From NCBI RefSeq assembly GCF_002161175.1, contig NZ_NFMA01000004.1:91117-155116 (forward strand): 64,000 nt of DNA, read 5' to 3'. The notes under the pieces are model-generated. The model searched no databases, had not been told where the DNA came from, and saw nothing but the letters and a program-made list of their open reading frames with translations. Position numbers and translations under genes: made by a program. Origin of the DNA: Flavonifractor sp. An100 (lineage in GTDB: Bacteria > Bacillota > Clostridia > Oscillospirales > Oscillospiraceae). Below are positions 34,445-42,825 of the stretch, one piece after another. Each line of letters opens with the position of its first letter. Positions within the stretch are counted from its first letter, which is position 1.

Positions 34445-35488
34445 TTATTTCTTACGAAAGGGTTTTCCGCTCCCGCGGCGGGGCTGTGCGCGGTCGGGCG
34501 CCGGATTGGGATGCTTTCCTCCCCCCGGCTCACTGCTGCCGGCCTTGTGCTTTTCAAAGGCGCTGATGATCTTACCCACCAGCTTATGACGCACCACATC
34601 CGCCCCGGAGAGCCGGATGACCTTGATGTCGTCAATGCCCTCTAATATTTCTGCGCAGCGCTCCAACCCGGAGTCCTCCGGCGAGGGCAGATCGATCTGC
34701 GTGATATCGCCGGTGAGCACCATTTTGGAGCCCTCACCCAAACGAGTTAGAATCATCAAATGCTGGGCCACCGACATGTTCTGGCACTCGTCACACAACA
34801 AAAACATAGACTTCAGTGTCCGCCCTCGCATATAGGCCAGCGGTGCAATCTCAATGATCCGCTTTTCCATATAGCTCTGCACCGTCTCCGGACCCAACAT
34901 CTCATCCAGCGCATCATACAGCGGCCGGAGGTAGGGATCTACCTTATTTTGCAGGTCACCGGGAAGAAAGCCCAGCTTTTCCCCCGCCTCCACCGCCGGA
35001 CGGCACATAACAATTTTATTGACCTTTTTGTCCTTCAGCGCCCGAACCGCTTCCGCCACCGCCAGGTAGGTCTTACCCGTACCGGCCGGTCCAATGGCGA
35101 TGGTCACAGTATTTTCTTCAATCGCCCGGATATACTTCTTCTGTCCCAGGGTACGGCACTTGACGGGGGCTCCGGCATAGGTGTAGGCCACCACATCCTT
35201 CATGGCGGACACGGTCTCCTCCGCCCGGCCCTCCCGCACGCTGTCCAGCGCCCGGCTGACGGCAAATTCGTCAATTTTTTCCCCCAGGCCCCGCATCTGA
35301 TTGAGCATCTGCAGCGTCTGTACAGCCAGCCGAATGTTCTCCTCCGACTGCCCCATCACCTCCACACTGCCGTCCCGGGTCAAGAGCATGACGCCCAGTT
35401 CTCCCTCCAGAACCCGCAAATTGGTATCCGTCACGCCAAACAGGTCCTGCATGGTCAAAACATCCAGTTCTATCTTCTCTGAAGCCAA
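34445..35488 (-). CDS. phoH: PhoH family ATPase
   Basis: A P-loop protein of about 347 residues. An N-terminal KH-like segment (to about 100) precedes the PhoH domain with Walker A GPAGTGKTYLAVAEAV near 135, MCRPAVEAGEKLGFLPGD near 165, and Walker B LLCDECQNMS near 230. The C-terminal tail is Pro/Arg-rich. The role is nucleic-acid related but poorly defined. I choose TTG 35488 because GCGAGGA lies 8 bases upstream; a TTG at 35551 is also open. It follows yqfD, as in Bacillus. Confidence 0.9.
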   Translation of the reverse strand: MASEKIELDVLTMQDLFGVTDTNLRVLEGELGVMLLTRDGSVEVMGQSEENIRLAVQTLQMLNQMRGLGEKIDEFAVSRALDSVREGRAEETVSAMKDVVAYTYAGAPVKCRTLGQKKYIRAIEENTVTIAIGPAGTGKTYLAVAEAVRALKDKKVNKIVMCRPAVEAGEKLGFLPGDLQNKVDPYLRPLYDALDEMLGPETVQSYMEKRIIEIAPLAYMRGRTLKSMFLLCDECQNMSVAQHLMILTRLGEGSKMVLTGDITQIDLPSPEDSGLERCAEILEGIDDIKVIRLSGADVVRHKLVGKIISAFEKHKAGSSEPGGGKHPNPAPDRAQPRRGSGKPFRKK

Positions 35489-35572
35489 ATACGTTGTCCT
35501 CGCTTCCCTATGGTTTTCTCTTAGTATATGCCCTTTTTCCTTTGATTTCAATACTCAAATCAGGGCCCTCCC

Positions 35573-36796
35573 TCACGTCTGGGACTCCTCCTCGGAGGAC
35601 AACTGGCTTCTGCCCGGAACCTCCCGACCAATTTCTTCCTGGCACTCGGCCAGGGCAGTCACCTGGAGCAGCCCCCCCTCCACGCGGGCGGTATAATCAA
35701 TCTGATCAATCCGTCCATCCTCTCCCACCAGTTTCCGAACCTGCTGTTCCAACTGTCCTTCCAGCAGCTCCTGGGCGGCTTTCCAGTTAATTTCCAGCGT
35801 TTTCGGCTCGTAAACCCGAATAGTCTCCCGTACCAGCCGTATGGGTAGCTCCACACCACCAGGCAGTACGGCCTGCCAGGTTTGGACCGACTTTTCTCCC
35901 TCCTTTGTCTCCTCTCCCCACAACACCTTCCGCTGTCCCGCCCATTCCAGCGCCCAGACGGTTTCCTCCTCTCCCGTGTACTCCTTCCCATCTGCCTGAA
36001 GGGAAATGGCAGCGGTGAGGGTGCGCCAGGTCCTGGCCCACACTCGACCCCGGGCATGGGTCTGGTAATAGCGGGTGGGCAAATCGCTGTATTTGGGCGG
36101 CTCCATAGTCACCGTGCCAGAGATCAGTACATCGCCCTCCAGCACAGTATCTCCCTCCTGCACCAACCCATCCCCCAGCTCCGCTTCCACGTGGGTTATG
36201 ATTCCGGGAGCTTCCGCTATAATGTCGTAATACCCGCTTTCATCCACCCGCTCCGGAACCTCAACGGTTTCCCGTACGATAACCTCCAGCCGGGTGCCAT
36301 GGAGATTGATGGCCATCCAGGATATCCCCTCCAGCCCCAAAATGGCCTCCTGGGCCACCTGCTGCCGGTCAATGGATGGACCATACACTCCGGGGCGCAC
36401 CCCCAGCTGCCGCAGCTGAGTGAGGATGACGGCGGTGGACAGGCGCTGATTTCCTGTGACCTCCACAGTCAGAACAAACCGGGATAAAAAGGTCACCGCG
36501 CACAAGGACAGGCACAGACCCGCTAAAAAGGCGTACCGGCTGCGAAAGCGCAGCAGGAAATCAGGAAGCCCTCGCCGCCCATCCACCTGGACCTGACAGG
36601 CCACCCGCTCTGCCAGCTCCCGCAGTTGCTTCAGTCCCCTTCTCCGGACCGTAAGCTGAATGGTATGCTCATCCTGCCACTCCACCGCCCAAAAGGCCAC
36701 CCCTTCCTGGGCACAGAGGTTGATCACCCGTTCTGGAAAGGGTCCGGTGACCGTCACCACCACCACACCCCACAGGAAATTCATCAGCCGTTTCAT
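35573..36796 (-). CDS. yqfD: Sporulation protein YqfD
   Basis: A 407-residue protein with one membrane helix near 88-108. The N-terminal part (about 1-85) is cytoplasmic, and the rest should be outside. Segments typical of YqfD are GVYGPSIDRQQVAQEAILGLEGISWMAINL-type region near 150-180 (RQQVAQEAILGLEGISW) and TRLEVIVRETVEVPE near 185. It is made in the mother cell or forespore compartment in spore formers, and its exact role is unknown. It lies between yqfC and phoH with a 12-base gap to yqfC. Confidence 0.9.
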   Translation of the reverse strand: MKRLMNFLWGVVVVTVTGPFPERVINLCAQEGVAFWAVEWQDEHTIQLTVRRRGLKQLRELAERVACQVQVDGRRGLPDFLLRFRSRYAFLAGLCLSLCAVTFLSRFVLTVEVTGNQRLSTAVILTQLRQLGVRPGVYGPSIDRQQVAQEAILGLEGISWMAINLHGTRLEVIVRETVEVPERVDESGYYDIIAEAPGIITHVEAELGDGLVQEGDTVLEGDVLISGTVTMEPPKYSDLPTRYYQTHARGRVWARTWRTLTAAISLQADGKEYTGEEETVWALEWAGQRKVLWGEETKEGEKSVQTWQAVLPGGVELPIRLVRETIRVYEPKTLEINWKAAQELLEGQLEQQVRKLVGEDGRIDQIDYTARVEGGLLQVTALAECQEEIGREVPGRSQLSSEEESQT

Positions 36797-36808
36797 CTTA
36801 CACCCCCG

Positions 36809-37090
36809 TTACGTCAGCTGGATCTGTCGGATTTGACCGGTGATCAACAGCTCCAGCCCTGTCATGGCACGTAATTCCAGCCCCTGTCCCATAATTTTTA
36901 CCACAAAGCTCCCCCCACTTACATGAATCTCCTCGCTGCCGTAAGCCAGGATTCCTTTGTGGTTCTCCATGCGCAGTTCCCCATCTCCTACCAGCTCCAG
37001 CCGGGGAAGGCTGGACAGAGCATCTGCCGGCAGATCGAACAGCTCTGCCGTCCGCTCCATCAGACCCGTCCGGCGCTGCTTTTTCTCCAT
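36809..37090 (-). CDS. yqfC: Sporulation protein YqfC
   Basis: A 93-residue protein of the YabP/YqfC family. MERTAELFDLPADALSSLPRL at 11-31 and the core ENHKGILAYGSEEIHVSGG followed by a hydrophobic strand and a late LLITGQIRQIQL are typical. It precedes yqfD as in B. subtilis. Its Shine-Dalgarno sequence GGAGAGGTG lies in the 3-prime arm of a 9-base-pair hairpin (37100-37129), so translation may depend on that hairpin opening. Confidence 0.9.
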   Translation of the reverse strand: MEKKQRRTGLMERTAELFDLPADALSSLPRLELVGDGELRMENHKGILAYGSEEIHVSGGSFVVKIMGQGLELRAMTGLELLITGQIRQIQLT

Positions 37091-37099
37091 AAAAAATCA

Positions 37100-37129
37100 C
37101 CTCTCCCCTATGTGTATGAAGGGGAGAGG
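37100..37129 (-). terminator. Hairpin overlapping the yqfC ribosome site
   Basis: CCTCTCCCC paired with GGGGAGAGG on the minus strand, followed by TGATTTTTT and then the yqfC ATG. It can act as terminator of the upstream membrane-protein operon and as a cap on the yqfC ribosome site. Confidence 0.5.
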
Positions 37130-37147
37130 CGAAACTTGTGAACATTC

Positions 37148-37666
37148 TCATTCATCCTCCAGCAGGCGCTCCATCCTTGTTCCAAACAGAGACTCGTTTC
37201 CCCGCACCAGAGGGCCATGGTAGACATAATAATTATAATCTGGGTCCAGGAAGCCCTCATCCGTCTCCACCAGGGTCTGCCCCTGATACTGGATGACCCG
37301 CTCCTGATTGTCATAGGAAAAGGCAGCGAACAGGCCTCCAAAGGTGAGCGTTACATACATGGACAGGCAGGCACAGCCCACCAGAGTCAGTTTGAGTCCC
37401 CACCGCAGCACGGGCGCCAGGTTCGGCATTTCCTTGGGTAGGAGGCTGCCGAGAGTCAGAACATTGATTGCCAACCAGCCCACAATCAAAATTACCGCTA
37501 AAATCCCTCCCGGCAGGTCTCTCCAGGCCAGTCCCAGTTGCCCCAGCACCCAGCCGCCGCCAAAGAGCAGAAGTAGCGCTCCTGCCCATACGCCAAACAC
37601 CCAGACTAGCTTCTTATGGGGCCCTTCCCGGCAAAACAACAGACACCCCAGAGTCGCCATCAGCAT
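37148..37666 (-). CDS. Membrane protein of unknown function (172 aa)
   Basis: I do not recognise this family. Four hydrophobic helices fall at about 1-12, 21-44, 52-73 and 86-112, followed by a soluble tail of 60 residues with a VIQYQGQTLVETDEGFLDPDY strand-like stretch, which may form a small extracellular or cytoplasmic sheet (at most 20 residues quoted: QGQTLVETDEGF). Start ATG 37666 follows GGAAG by 7 bases; the frame is open up to the previous stop, but no earlier standard start codon exists. Third gene of the small operon beginning at 38227. Confidence 0.65.
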   Translation of the reverse strand: MLMATLGCLLFCREGPHKKLVWVFGVWAGALLLLFGGGWVLGQLGLAWRDLPGGILAVILIVGWLAINVLTLGSLLPKEMPNLAPVLRWGLKLTLVGCACLSMYVTLTFGGLFAAFSYDNQERVIQYQGQTLVETDEGFLDPDYNYYVYHGPLVRGNESLFGTRMERLLEDE

Positions 37667-37732
37667 GAACGGACTTCCAATTATCGCCCCTGCTGTAAAG
37701 ATTTGTTCCTTGGGAGTGTTCCTTTCCTGTCC

Positions 37733-38083
37733 TTAAAGCGGAGGCTCTGTTTTTTTAACGATACGCTCCTCCTGCTCCAGCTTTTGGTCCAACCTCATAA
37801 TCAATAAGTTCAGCCCCAAAGTGGTGACCAGTAAAAAGCCTGCCACCTTAGCCACCGCGTCGACCGTATCCAGCCAGGCTGACACATCCCCGATTTCCGC
37901 CAGGTGACCGCCATACAGGATCTGAAACCAAAGAGACACCCCGCAGCATCCCAGGCTGACCAAGTACGGCCATCCGCTCCTGCTCCCGCCTTTTGTCCGC
38001 CCGGACAGATACCACACCGGGAGTCCCCAGGCAATCAATCCCAGCACAACACTTCCTAAGTTTAACATTCCGGCGCCAAACAT
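37733..38083 (-). CDS. Membrane protein of unknown function (116 aa)
   Basis: A 116-residue protein with helices at about 6-26, 40-60 and 78-97 and a charged tail (RLDQKLEQEERIVKKTE). It starts three bases after the stop of the 46-residue XRE remnant and is followed by another membrane protein, so it sits in the middle of a three-gene operon. No known motif is visible. Confidence 0.65.
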   Translation of the reverse strand: MFGAGMLNLGSVVLGLIAWGLPVWYLSGRTKGGSRSGWPYLVSLGCCGVSLWFQILYGGHLAEIGDVSAWLDTVDAVAKVAGFLLVTTLGLNLLIMRLDQKLEQEERIVKKTEPPL

Positions 38084-38086
38084 GGT

Positions 38087-38227
38087 CTAACCCTCCCCCT
38101 CCTCATCCGGTACAAACTCTAAAATGTCGCCCGGCTGGCAGTCCAGGGCCTGACAAATCGCCGCCAACGCCGCCAAAACCAGCCACCGTAATATCCTTGC
38201 CAAACGCTGCGCACCGGTCTGTTTCAT
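38087..38227 (-). CDS. Truncated XRE/Cro-type HTH protein (46 aa)
   Basis: A short gene with ATG 38227 and a textbook AAGGAGG site 7 bases upstream. Its C-terminal half, AAICQALDCQPGDILEFVP, matches the end of small Cro/C1-type HTH regulators, but the DNA-reading helices that should precede it are absent, and the N-terminal half (QRLARILRWLVLAALA) is basic then hydrophobic. It is therefore a decayed or repurposed regulator, perhaps kept as a leader peptide or as a small membrane-associated protein. It has a consensus promoter. Confidence 0.65.
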   Translation of the reverse strand: MKQTGAQRLARILRWLVLAALAAICQALDCQPGDILEFVPDEEGEG

Positions 38228-38250
38228 CCTTAGTCCTCCTTTTCCCCCAC

Positions 38251-38279
38251 ATCCTACCATCTGTGTTTTTGTTTGTCAA
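38251..38279 (-). promoter_or_regulatory. Promoter of the small membrane-protein operon
   Basis: On the minus strand: TTGACA (38279-38274), 17 bases, TAGGAT (38256-38251). The upstream DNA is very A+T-rich. Confidence 0.75.
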
Positions 38280-38323
38280 TGTATTTTTATCGATTATCAA
38301 TAAATTATTTAAATATTTAAATA

Positions 38324-38351
38324 AAAAAGGGTGGGAGACCCCACCCTTTTT
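38324..38351 (-). terminator. Terminator of the YgjP-type peptidase gene
   Basis: Stem AAAAAGGGTGGG/CCCACCCTTTTT around AGAC, overlapping the stop codon region. The minus strand continues with a T-run. Confidence 0.85.
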
Positions 38352-38928
38352 ACAGCTTCCGCTGCTCCTCCAGAGCTCCGCCACAGCCCTTCAGCACACG
38401 GCGCCGCTGCCTCCAGTCCGGCATCAGCTGATCCATTTGCGCATAAAATCCAGGCCCATGGTCGTGGTGGAGAAAGTGTACCAACTCATGGAGGGCCACA
38501 TACTCCCTCAGCTCCTCCGGACAGCGGGCCAGAGCGGTATTTAAGGTAATGTACCCCTGCATCCAGTGGCAGTTGCCCCATTGACTGCGCATCTTTCGCA
38601 CCTTTATCTCCGGCATGGCCACCCCCAGAGGAGCCACCAGGGGATAGACCCGCTCCACCGCCAAACGGAGCAGAGACAGACACTCGACCCGGTCAGGCAG
38701 AGGCGGAAATTCCTCTTCCTCCCCTTTCTGCCGATGGAGCACCCGGTGCAGCCAGGAACTTTTTTCCCGGATAAACTCGTCTCCCCGTTCGGGCGGACAG
38801 CGCCTGGGGGCAGAGAGGGTAATCTCCCCCTGGGGACTTACCCGTAGATTGAGATTTTTTACCTGCTTTTGGACAAATACATAGGTAATAGGACCATCCG
38901 GAGTGACCACCAGGCGCAGCTGTTCCAC
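38350..38928 (-). CDS. YgjP/SprT-like zinc metallopeptidase
   Basis: A protein of about 192 residues (DUF45 family). The zinc motif is ALHELVHFLHHDHGPGF near 138-154, with the third ligand histidine downstream of HELVH. KMRSQWGNCHWMQGYITLN near 110 is the other family signature. I start at GTG 38928, eight bases after GAGGAGG. Substrate unknown; family members associate with restriction or stress loci in some genomes, which is not the case here. Confidence 0.87.
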   Translation of the reverse strand: MEQLRLVVTPDGPITYVFVQKQVKNLNLRVSPQGEITLSAPRRCPPERGDEFIREKSSWLHRVLHRQKGEEEEFPPLPDRVECLSLLRLAVERVYPLVAPLGVAMPEIKVRKMRSQWGNCHWMQGYITLNTALARCPEELREYVALHELVHFLHHDHGPGFYAQMDQLMPDWRQRRRVLKGCGGALEEQRKL

Positions 38929-39017
38929 CTCTCGCCCCTCCTCTCTCGTTTCTTTCGTTCCGCATTGTACCAAAGTCCGGAACAAAAGGCAAGGCGCGGT
39001 CACCCGCGCCTTGCCTC

Positions 39018-39659
39018 TCAGCGGCCCTGCCACACCTCATCACGCCACAGTTCTTCCACCTGTACCTTCCCGACCGTATACCACTCCGGCTCTTCCAACA
39101 GCTCCTCCTGAGGAAGTTCCGGCTGGCTGTGCATAATACCGCCTCCCCCTCCGCTGCCATCGGGCAGCGTCACTCCCTCAAACCAGCCATAGTCCTCCGT
39201 GGTACCACCTATGATCCAATAATGGAGGTTTCCCTGGTCGTCGATGCGGGTATGGACATAGGGGGTCTGTTCATCCACTTGGTCCGTCACGTCCAGCCGC
39301 TGCCCATCGGCCACAAACCAAAGCCGTCCCTCCTCCAGCGCAAGGATGGCTGGATTCCCCTGCTGGTCATAACCGTCGGACATGGTCACCGTACCATACC
39401 CGTTCCCAATGGTCACTTGGCCGCCGGAAACCAACTGGACAATCTTCTCCCCCCAGGCAAAGCCCACCAAAGCCAGGCAGGCTGCCAAAGCTGCCACCAG
39501 TACGGCCACTTTTCTCTTTTGATGACATTTCTTCGTTACCGTGCCCATGACGGCACGCTTTACCGCCTCATTATCTACAAAGCATCCGTCCTCCGGCCCA
39601 AATTCCTCGTCTGTATAGGCGTCCATGAGAGCGGTAATCTTAAGTTCCTTCAAACTCAT
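39018..39659 (-). CDS. Putative anti-sigma factor (membrane)
   Basis: A 213-residue protein with a cytoplasmic N-terminus (1-48), one membrane helix at about 50-68, and an outside domain rich in Gly, Tyr and acidic residues (GGGGG near 171). It begins 20 bases before the sigma-factor stop with its own GGAGG site, the classic layout of an ECF sigma and its anti-sigma. No recognised zinc anti-sigma motif is seen, so the role is inferred from context. Confidence 0.7.
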   Translation of the reverse strand: MSLKELKITALMDAYTDEEFGPEDGCFVDNEAVKRAVMGTVTKKCHQKRKVAVLVAALAACLALVGFAWGEKIVQLVSGGQVTIGNGYGTVTMSDGYDQQGNPAILALEEGRLWFVADGQRLDVTDQVDEQTPYVHTRIDDQGNLHYWIIGGTTEDYGWFEGVTLPDGSGGGGGIMHSQPELPQEELLEEPEWYTVGKVQVEELWRDEVWQGR

Positions 39660-40224
39660 ATCCGACCTCCTTCAGATAGTTCTTTAGCCTCTCCCGTCCC
39701 CGGTATAGCCGGGTTTTGGCGGTAGACAGGTTCAGGCCCATCTCCTCCGCCGCCTTGGCCACAGTCTGTCCATAGTAGTAATGACGGACAAACAGCTCCC
39801 GGTCTGCCTGCTCCAAGCTGTCTAAGGCCCGGCAAAGCACCTGCTCCAGTTCCTTTTGCTCCAGTTCTATTTGAGGACTGTCCGGAGTTAGGAGTAGAGC
39901 GTCCTCCTCCAGCGGAAGAGTCTCGCGTTTGGCCCGCAGCCGGTTAAACGCCCGGTTCCGGACCACTGTTCCCAGCCATCCCTTCAGATTGTCTCCCCGA
40001 AGGGTCTTTCGCCGGCTCCAGGCCTCCAAAAAGGTTTCCGCCGTCAACTCCTCCCACTCCTCCGGACACCCCGGCAGAACCCGGGCCGCCACCGCACTGA
40101 CATAGGGGGTATATCGCTCGATCAGCTCCTCCAGTCCCGCCGGATCGCTCCGGCGCAGACGGGCTAACAATTCCTTCTCCTGAATGGTGATTCCTCCTTT
40201 CGTAAAGCGCGCTTCACCTATCAT
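39640..40224 (-). CDS. RNA polymerase sigma factor, ECF (sigma-70) family
   Basis: An ECF-type sigma of about 194 residues. Region 2 is ELIERYTPYVSAVAARVL and AETFLEAWSRRKTL with GDNLKGWLGTVVRNRAFNRL-type region (KGWLGTVVRNRAFNRLRAK); region 4 is SLEQADRELFVRHYYYGQTVAKAAEEMGLNLSTAKTRLYRGRERL-type, of which MGLNLSTAKTRLYRGR is the HTH. Start uncertain: ATG 40224 has GGGAGG only 4 bases away, while an ATT codon at 40185 lies 7 bases after AAAGGAGG. It is coupled to the anti-sigma gene. Confidence 0.85.
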   Translation of the reverse strand: MIGEARFTKGGITIQEKELLARLRRSDPAGLEELIERYTPYVSAVAARVLPGCPEEWEELTAETFLEAWSRRKTLRGDNLKGWLGTVVRNRAFNRLRAKRETLPLEEDALLLTPDSPQIELEQKELEQVLCRALDSLEQADRELFVRHYYYGQTVAKAAEEMGLNLSTAKTRLYRGRERLKNYLKEVGYEFEGT

Positions 40225-40326
40225 AACACCTCCCATTTCCTTTTGGTTTCACCCTCAGAAAACTTTTGGCTGGACAGGCAAGATTCCGCTTTCTTTCCCA
40301 TATGCTCCCTTACGGGGGTGATGGCC

Positions 40327-41508
40327 ATGGGCCGGCTGTTGAGCAGACAGAGCTATCGGGACATTTTATTGGGGATTGGACTGCTGCTGGCTGCCGCAGC
40401 CCTGGTGGCCTGGCCCCAACAGACCATTGCCGCCATGCGGGACGGACTGGAGCTGTGCGGAAACGTGATTGTCCCCTCTCTGTTTCCCTTCTTCGTTCTC
40501 TCCTCCCTGGTCGTGGAGCTGGGACTATCCCGCTACCTGGGCAAGCTGATGGAACCCATCATGGCCCCTCTTTTCCGGGTCAACGGAGCCTGCTCCACCG
40601 CATTGGCCCTGGGATTTTTGGGTGGGTATCCGGTAGGCGCCCGGACCGCCATCAACCTGTACCAAAGCGGTCAGTGCTCGAAAACGGAGGCGGAACGGAT
40701 GCTGGCCTTCTGCAACAACTGCGGGCCCGCTTTTATTCTGGGCGCGGTGGGGGCGGGCGTGTTTGGTAGTGGCCAAATTGGACTGCTCCTCTACTTGGGC
40801 CATCTGTTGGCTTCCTTAGTGGTGGGGCTTTTGTTCCGCTTCTACCGTCCACAGGATGGGCCCCGTTCTGGAAAAAGGCTGGGCGCCCAATTCCAGGCCT
40901 CCCGCTTCCCCGTCGCCTTTACCAAGTCCATCACCGGCGCAATGACATCCCTCATCAACATCTGCGCCTTTATTCTATTTTTCACTGTGGTCATTCGGAT
41001 CCTGACTCTGGCCGGCTTTTTCCCCGGATTCGGACACCTGCTGGCCAGTCTGTTTGCCCCCTTTGGCCTGTCACAGTTCTGGGCAGAGCGGCTGCTCACG
41101 GGGCTATTGGAGCTCTCCTCAGGCGTTGCCTCCTTGACTCAGGGTGCTATAGGAGGACGCCTTTCCATGGCCGCCTTTATGCTGGGCTGGGCGGGCGTTT
41201 CTGTTCACTGCCAGGTACTGGCCTTTCTGGGAGACAGCGGGCTGTCCCTGCGCACCTACGTGGTGGGAAAATTTCTCCACGGCCTGCTTTCCGCCGCCGC
41301 GGTTTCACTTCTGGTCCGGCTGATCCCCATTCATTTTCCTGTCTCCGCCTATCTGGCCGAGCAGACACAGGCCATTGCCGAACTGGATTTTCACCGGGCT
41401 CTCACCTTGTCCGCCGCGGCCGCCTGGGGTATTTGGTTGTTTTTCCTCCTGCTCGCCGCCTGGGTGGTGAAAAAAAGCAGTAGAAAAAAATGCTGCCATG
41501 GAGTATAA
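40327..41508 (+). CDS. ylbJ: Sporulation integral membrane protein YlbJ
   Basis: A polytopic protein of 393 residues with about eight helices and nucleoside-recognition/Gate-type segments (GFLGGYPVGARTAINLYQSG near 98-117 and FCNNCGPAFILGAVG near 128-142). B. subtilis YlbJ is needed for spore cortex formation. The ATG 40327 follows GGGGGTG by 7 bases; earlier ATG codons in frame have no such site. It diverges from the sigma gene. Confidence 0.9.
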   Translation: MGRLLSRQSYRDILLGIGLLLAAAALVAWPQQTIAAMRDGLELCGNVIVPSLFPFFVLSSLVVELGLSRYLGKLMEPIMAPLFRVNGACSTALALGFLGGYPVGARTAINLYQSGQCSKTEAERMLAFCNNCGPAFILGAVGAGVFGSGQIGLLLYLGHLLASLVVGLLFRFYRPQDGPRSGKRLGAQFQASRFPVAFTKSITGAMTSLINICAFILFFTVVIRILTLAGFFPGFGHLLASLFAPFGLSQFWAERLLTGLLELSSGVASLTQGAIGGRLSMAAFMLGWAGVSVHCQVLAFLGDSGLSLRTYVVGKFLHGLLSAAAVSLLVRLIPIHFPVSAYLAEQTQAIAELDFHRALTLSAAAAWGIWLFFLLLAAWVVKKSSRKKCCHGV

Positions 41509-41572
41509 TGCTACTGACCGTCCGCGATCTGTTCCAACGCTGGTCCATTCCATACTACCGGAGAGTATCACT

Positions 41573-41785
41573 ATGAACCTGTTCCAAAAGAAAATTGAAC
41601 CTCGCTGTACATACTGCGCCCATGGCCGTGCCCTGGGTGAGGACCAGATCGTCTGTCCCAAAAAGGGAGTGATGGCGGCTGGCTCCCACTGCCGTTCCTT
41701 CCGCTACGACCCCCTGAAACGGGTGCCGCCCCGTCCAGCCAAGCTGGCAGGCGTGGGATTAAAGGACGAGGATTTTCAAATTTGA
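41573..41785 (+). CDS. Small cysteine-containing protein (70 aa)
   Basis: A short protein starting at ATG 41573 after CCGGAGAG. It has CTYCAHGRALGEDQIVCPKKG (12-32; four-cysteine pattern CxxC-x(14)-C plus a fourth cysteine in SHCRSF at 39), then a basic Pro-rich tail ending KDEDFQI. It looks like a zinc knuckle protein seen in many clostridia, but I cannot name it. It lies 65 bases after ylbJ and ends at a terminator. Confidence 0.75.
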   Translation: MNLFQKKIEPRCTYCAHGRALGEDQIVCPKKGVMAAGSHCRSFRYDPLKRVPPRPAKLAGVGLKDEDFQI

Positions 41786-41794
41786 CCACTTTAC

Positions 41795-41839
41795 AAACAT
41801 TCCCCGGGATCCGCACTACGCGGCTCCCGGGGAATGTTT
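41795..41839. terminator. Bidirectional terminator
   Basis: A 15-base stem (41795-41809 with 41825-41839, AAACATTCCCCGGGA) around a 15-base loop, between the 70-residue protein gene and the AAA ATPase gene. Confidence 0.85.
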
Positions 41840-41851
41840 GTTCCATTCACT

Positions 41852-42736
41852 TTATTCTTTTTGAAATTCTTCTCTTTTACTCTCAAACAGCCGATAGTAG
41901 GCTTGCACATGCTCCAGCTCTGTCCAGGGCCGGACCTCCACCGGCCGAGAGTCCAGATCATAGATCCGAGCTCCCTTCATGGACAGCAAAAAGGGCGAGT
42001 GGGTGGAAATCACAAACTGACAGCGGTAAAACCGGACAGAATCCTCCAGGAATTGGAGCAATTCCTCCTGGAGATGAGGGGCCAGGCTGTTTTCCGGCTC
42101 ATCCAGCAGGTAAAGCCCTCCCTCCTTGATTTCCCGGGTAAAGTATAAAAAGGCGCTCTCTCCGTTGGACTTGCCCGGCACATCCTTCATCAGCCGGTCC
42201 CGGACATACCGGGAACCCGTTTTCCGTTTGGCCTCCACCACCTGGCGCAGCCGGTCCACATCCTCCAATGACCGCAGCTGAAAATCCGCATAACGGGCGT
42301 CGGTGTACTCCTCCAGCAGCTCCCGCCGCCGATGGTCAATGCCCTCATTCATACAGCGGAAGTCCAGCAGGTAGTCGAACACGTCGTCGCTGGTAATCAC
42401 ACGACTGGCCTCACGGACCTGAGCGGTAAATGTATAACTGGTCTCTGCCCAACACCCATTCAGGTATTCTCCAAAAAAGGAGCTGCGGTTAAATACTGCG
42501 CTCCTGTTCAAGCTCAGCTTTTCCCCAATCAGGTTCAATAGGGTGGTCTTTCCACTGCCGTTACCCCCACAGAAGATGGTCACCGGCTCAAACTCCAACG
42601 TGGGAACTTCCCGGTTCAAAAATAGCCCAAAGGGATACCGGCTGCCATAACAGGTACGCTTATTTTCCCGGTTCTCCGCTAAAAAGCCCAGCTCCCAGCC
42701 CTCCCCCGGCAGGGAAAAGGATTTCAAATATTCCAC
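41852..42736 (-). CDS. AAA family ATPase (AAA_21/RecF-like)
   Basis: An ATPase of about 294 residues. Walker A FCGGNGSGKTTLLNLIG near 55-71, an ABC-like signature weakly present, and Walker B GLYLLDEPENSLAPHLQEEL near 206-225 with a following FVISTHSPFLLSM. Such single-chain ATPases are widespread and often accompany a nuclease; no partner is adjacent. I start at GTG 42736 after AGAAGGG; a GTG at 42769 lies inside the terminator stem of the upstream gene. Confidence 0.82.
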   Translation of the reverse strand: MEYLKSFSLPGEGWELGFLAENRENKRTCYGSRYPFGLFLNREVPTLEFEPVTIFCGGNGSGKTTLLNLIGEKLSLNRSAVFNRSSFFGEYLNGCWAETSYTFTAQVREASRVITSDDVFDYLLDFRCMNEGIDHRRRELLEEYTDARYADFQLRSLEDVDRLRQVVEAKRKTGSRYVRDRLMKDVPGKSNGESAFLYFTREIKEGGLYLLDEPENSLAPHLQEELLQFLEDSVRFYRCQFVISTHSPFLLSMKGARIYDLDSRPVEVRPWTELEHVQAYYRLFESKREEFQKE

Positions 42737-42766
42737 GATTGCCCTTCTCACCCTCCAAAATTGCCG

Positions 42767-42808
42767 CACTCCCCCAGGGGCCGCTTCTCAGCGGCCCCTG
42801 GGGGAGTG
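42767..42808 (-). terminator. Long hairpin after nfnB
   Basis: A perfect 19-base stem (42767-42785 with 42790-42808) around TCTC, rich in CCCCCAGGGGCCGC. U-run is weak, but the stem is very stable. Confidence 0.7.
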
Positions 42809-42825
42809 ATTATTCCAGGGTTACA

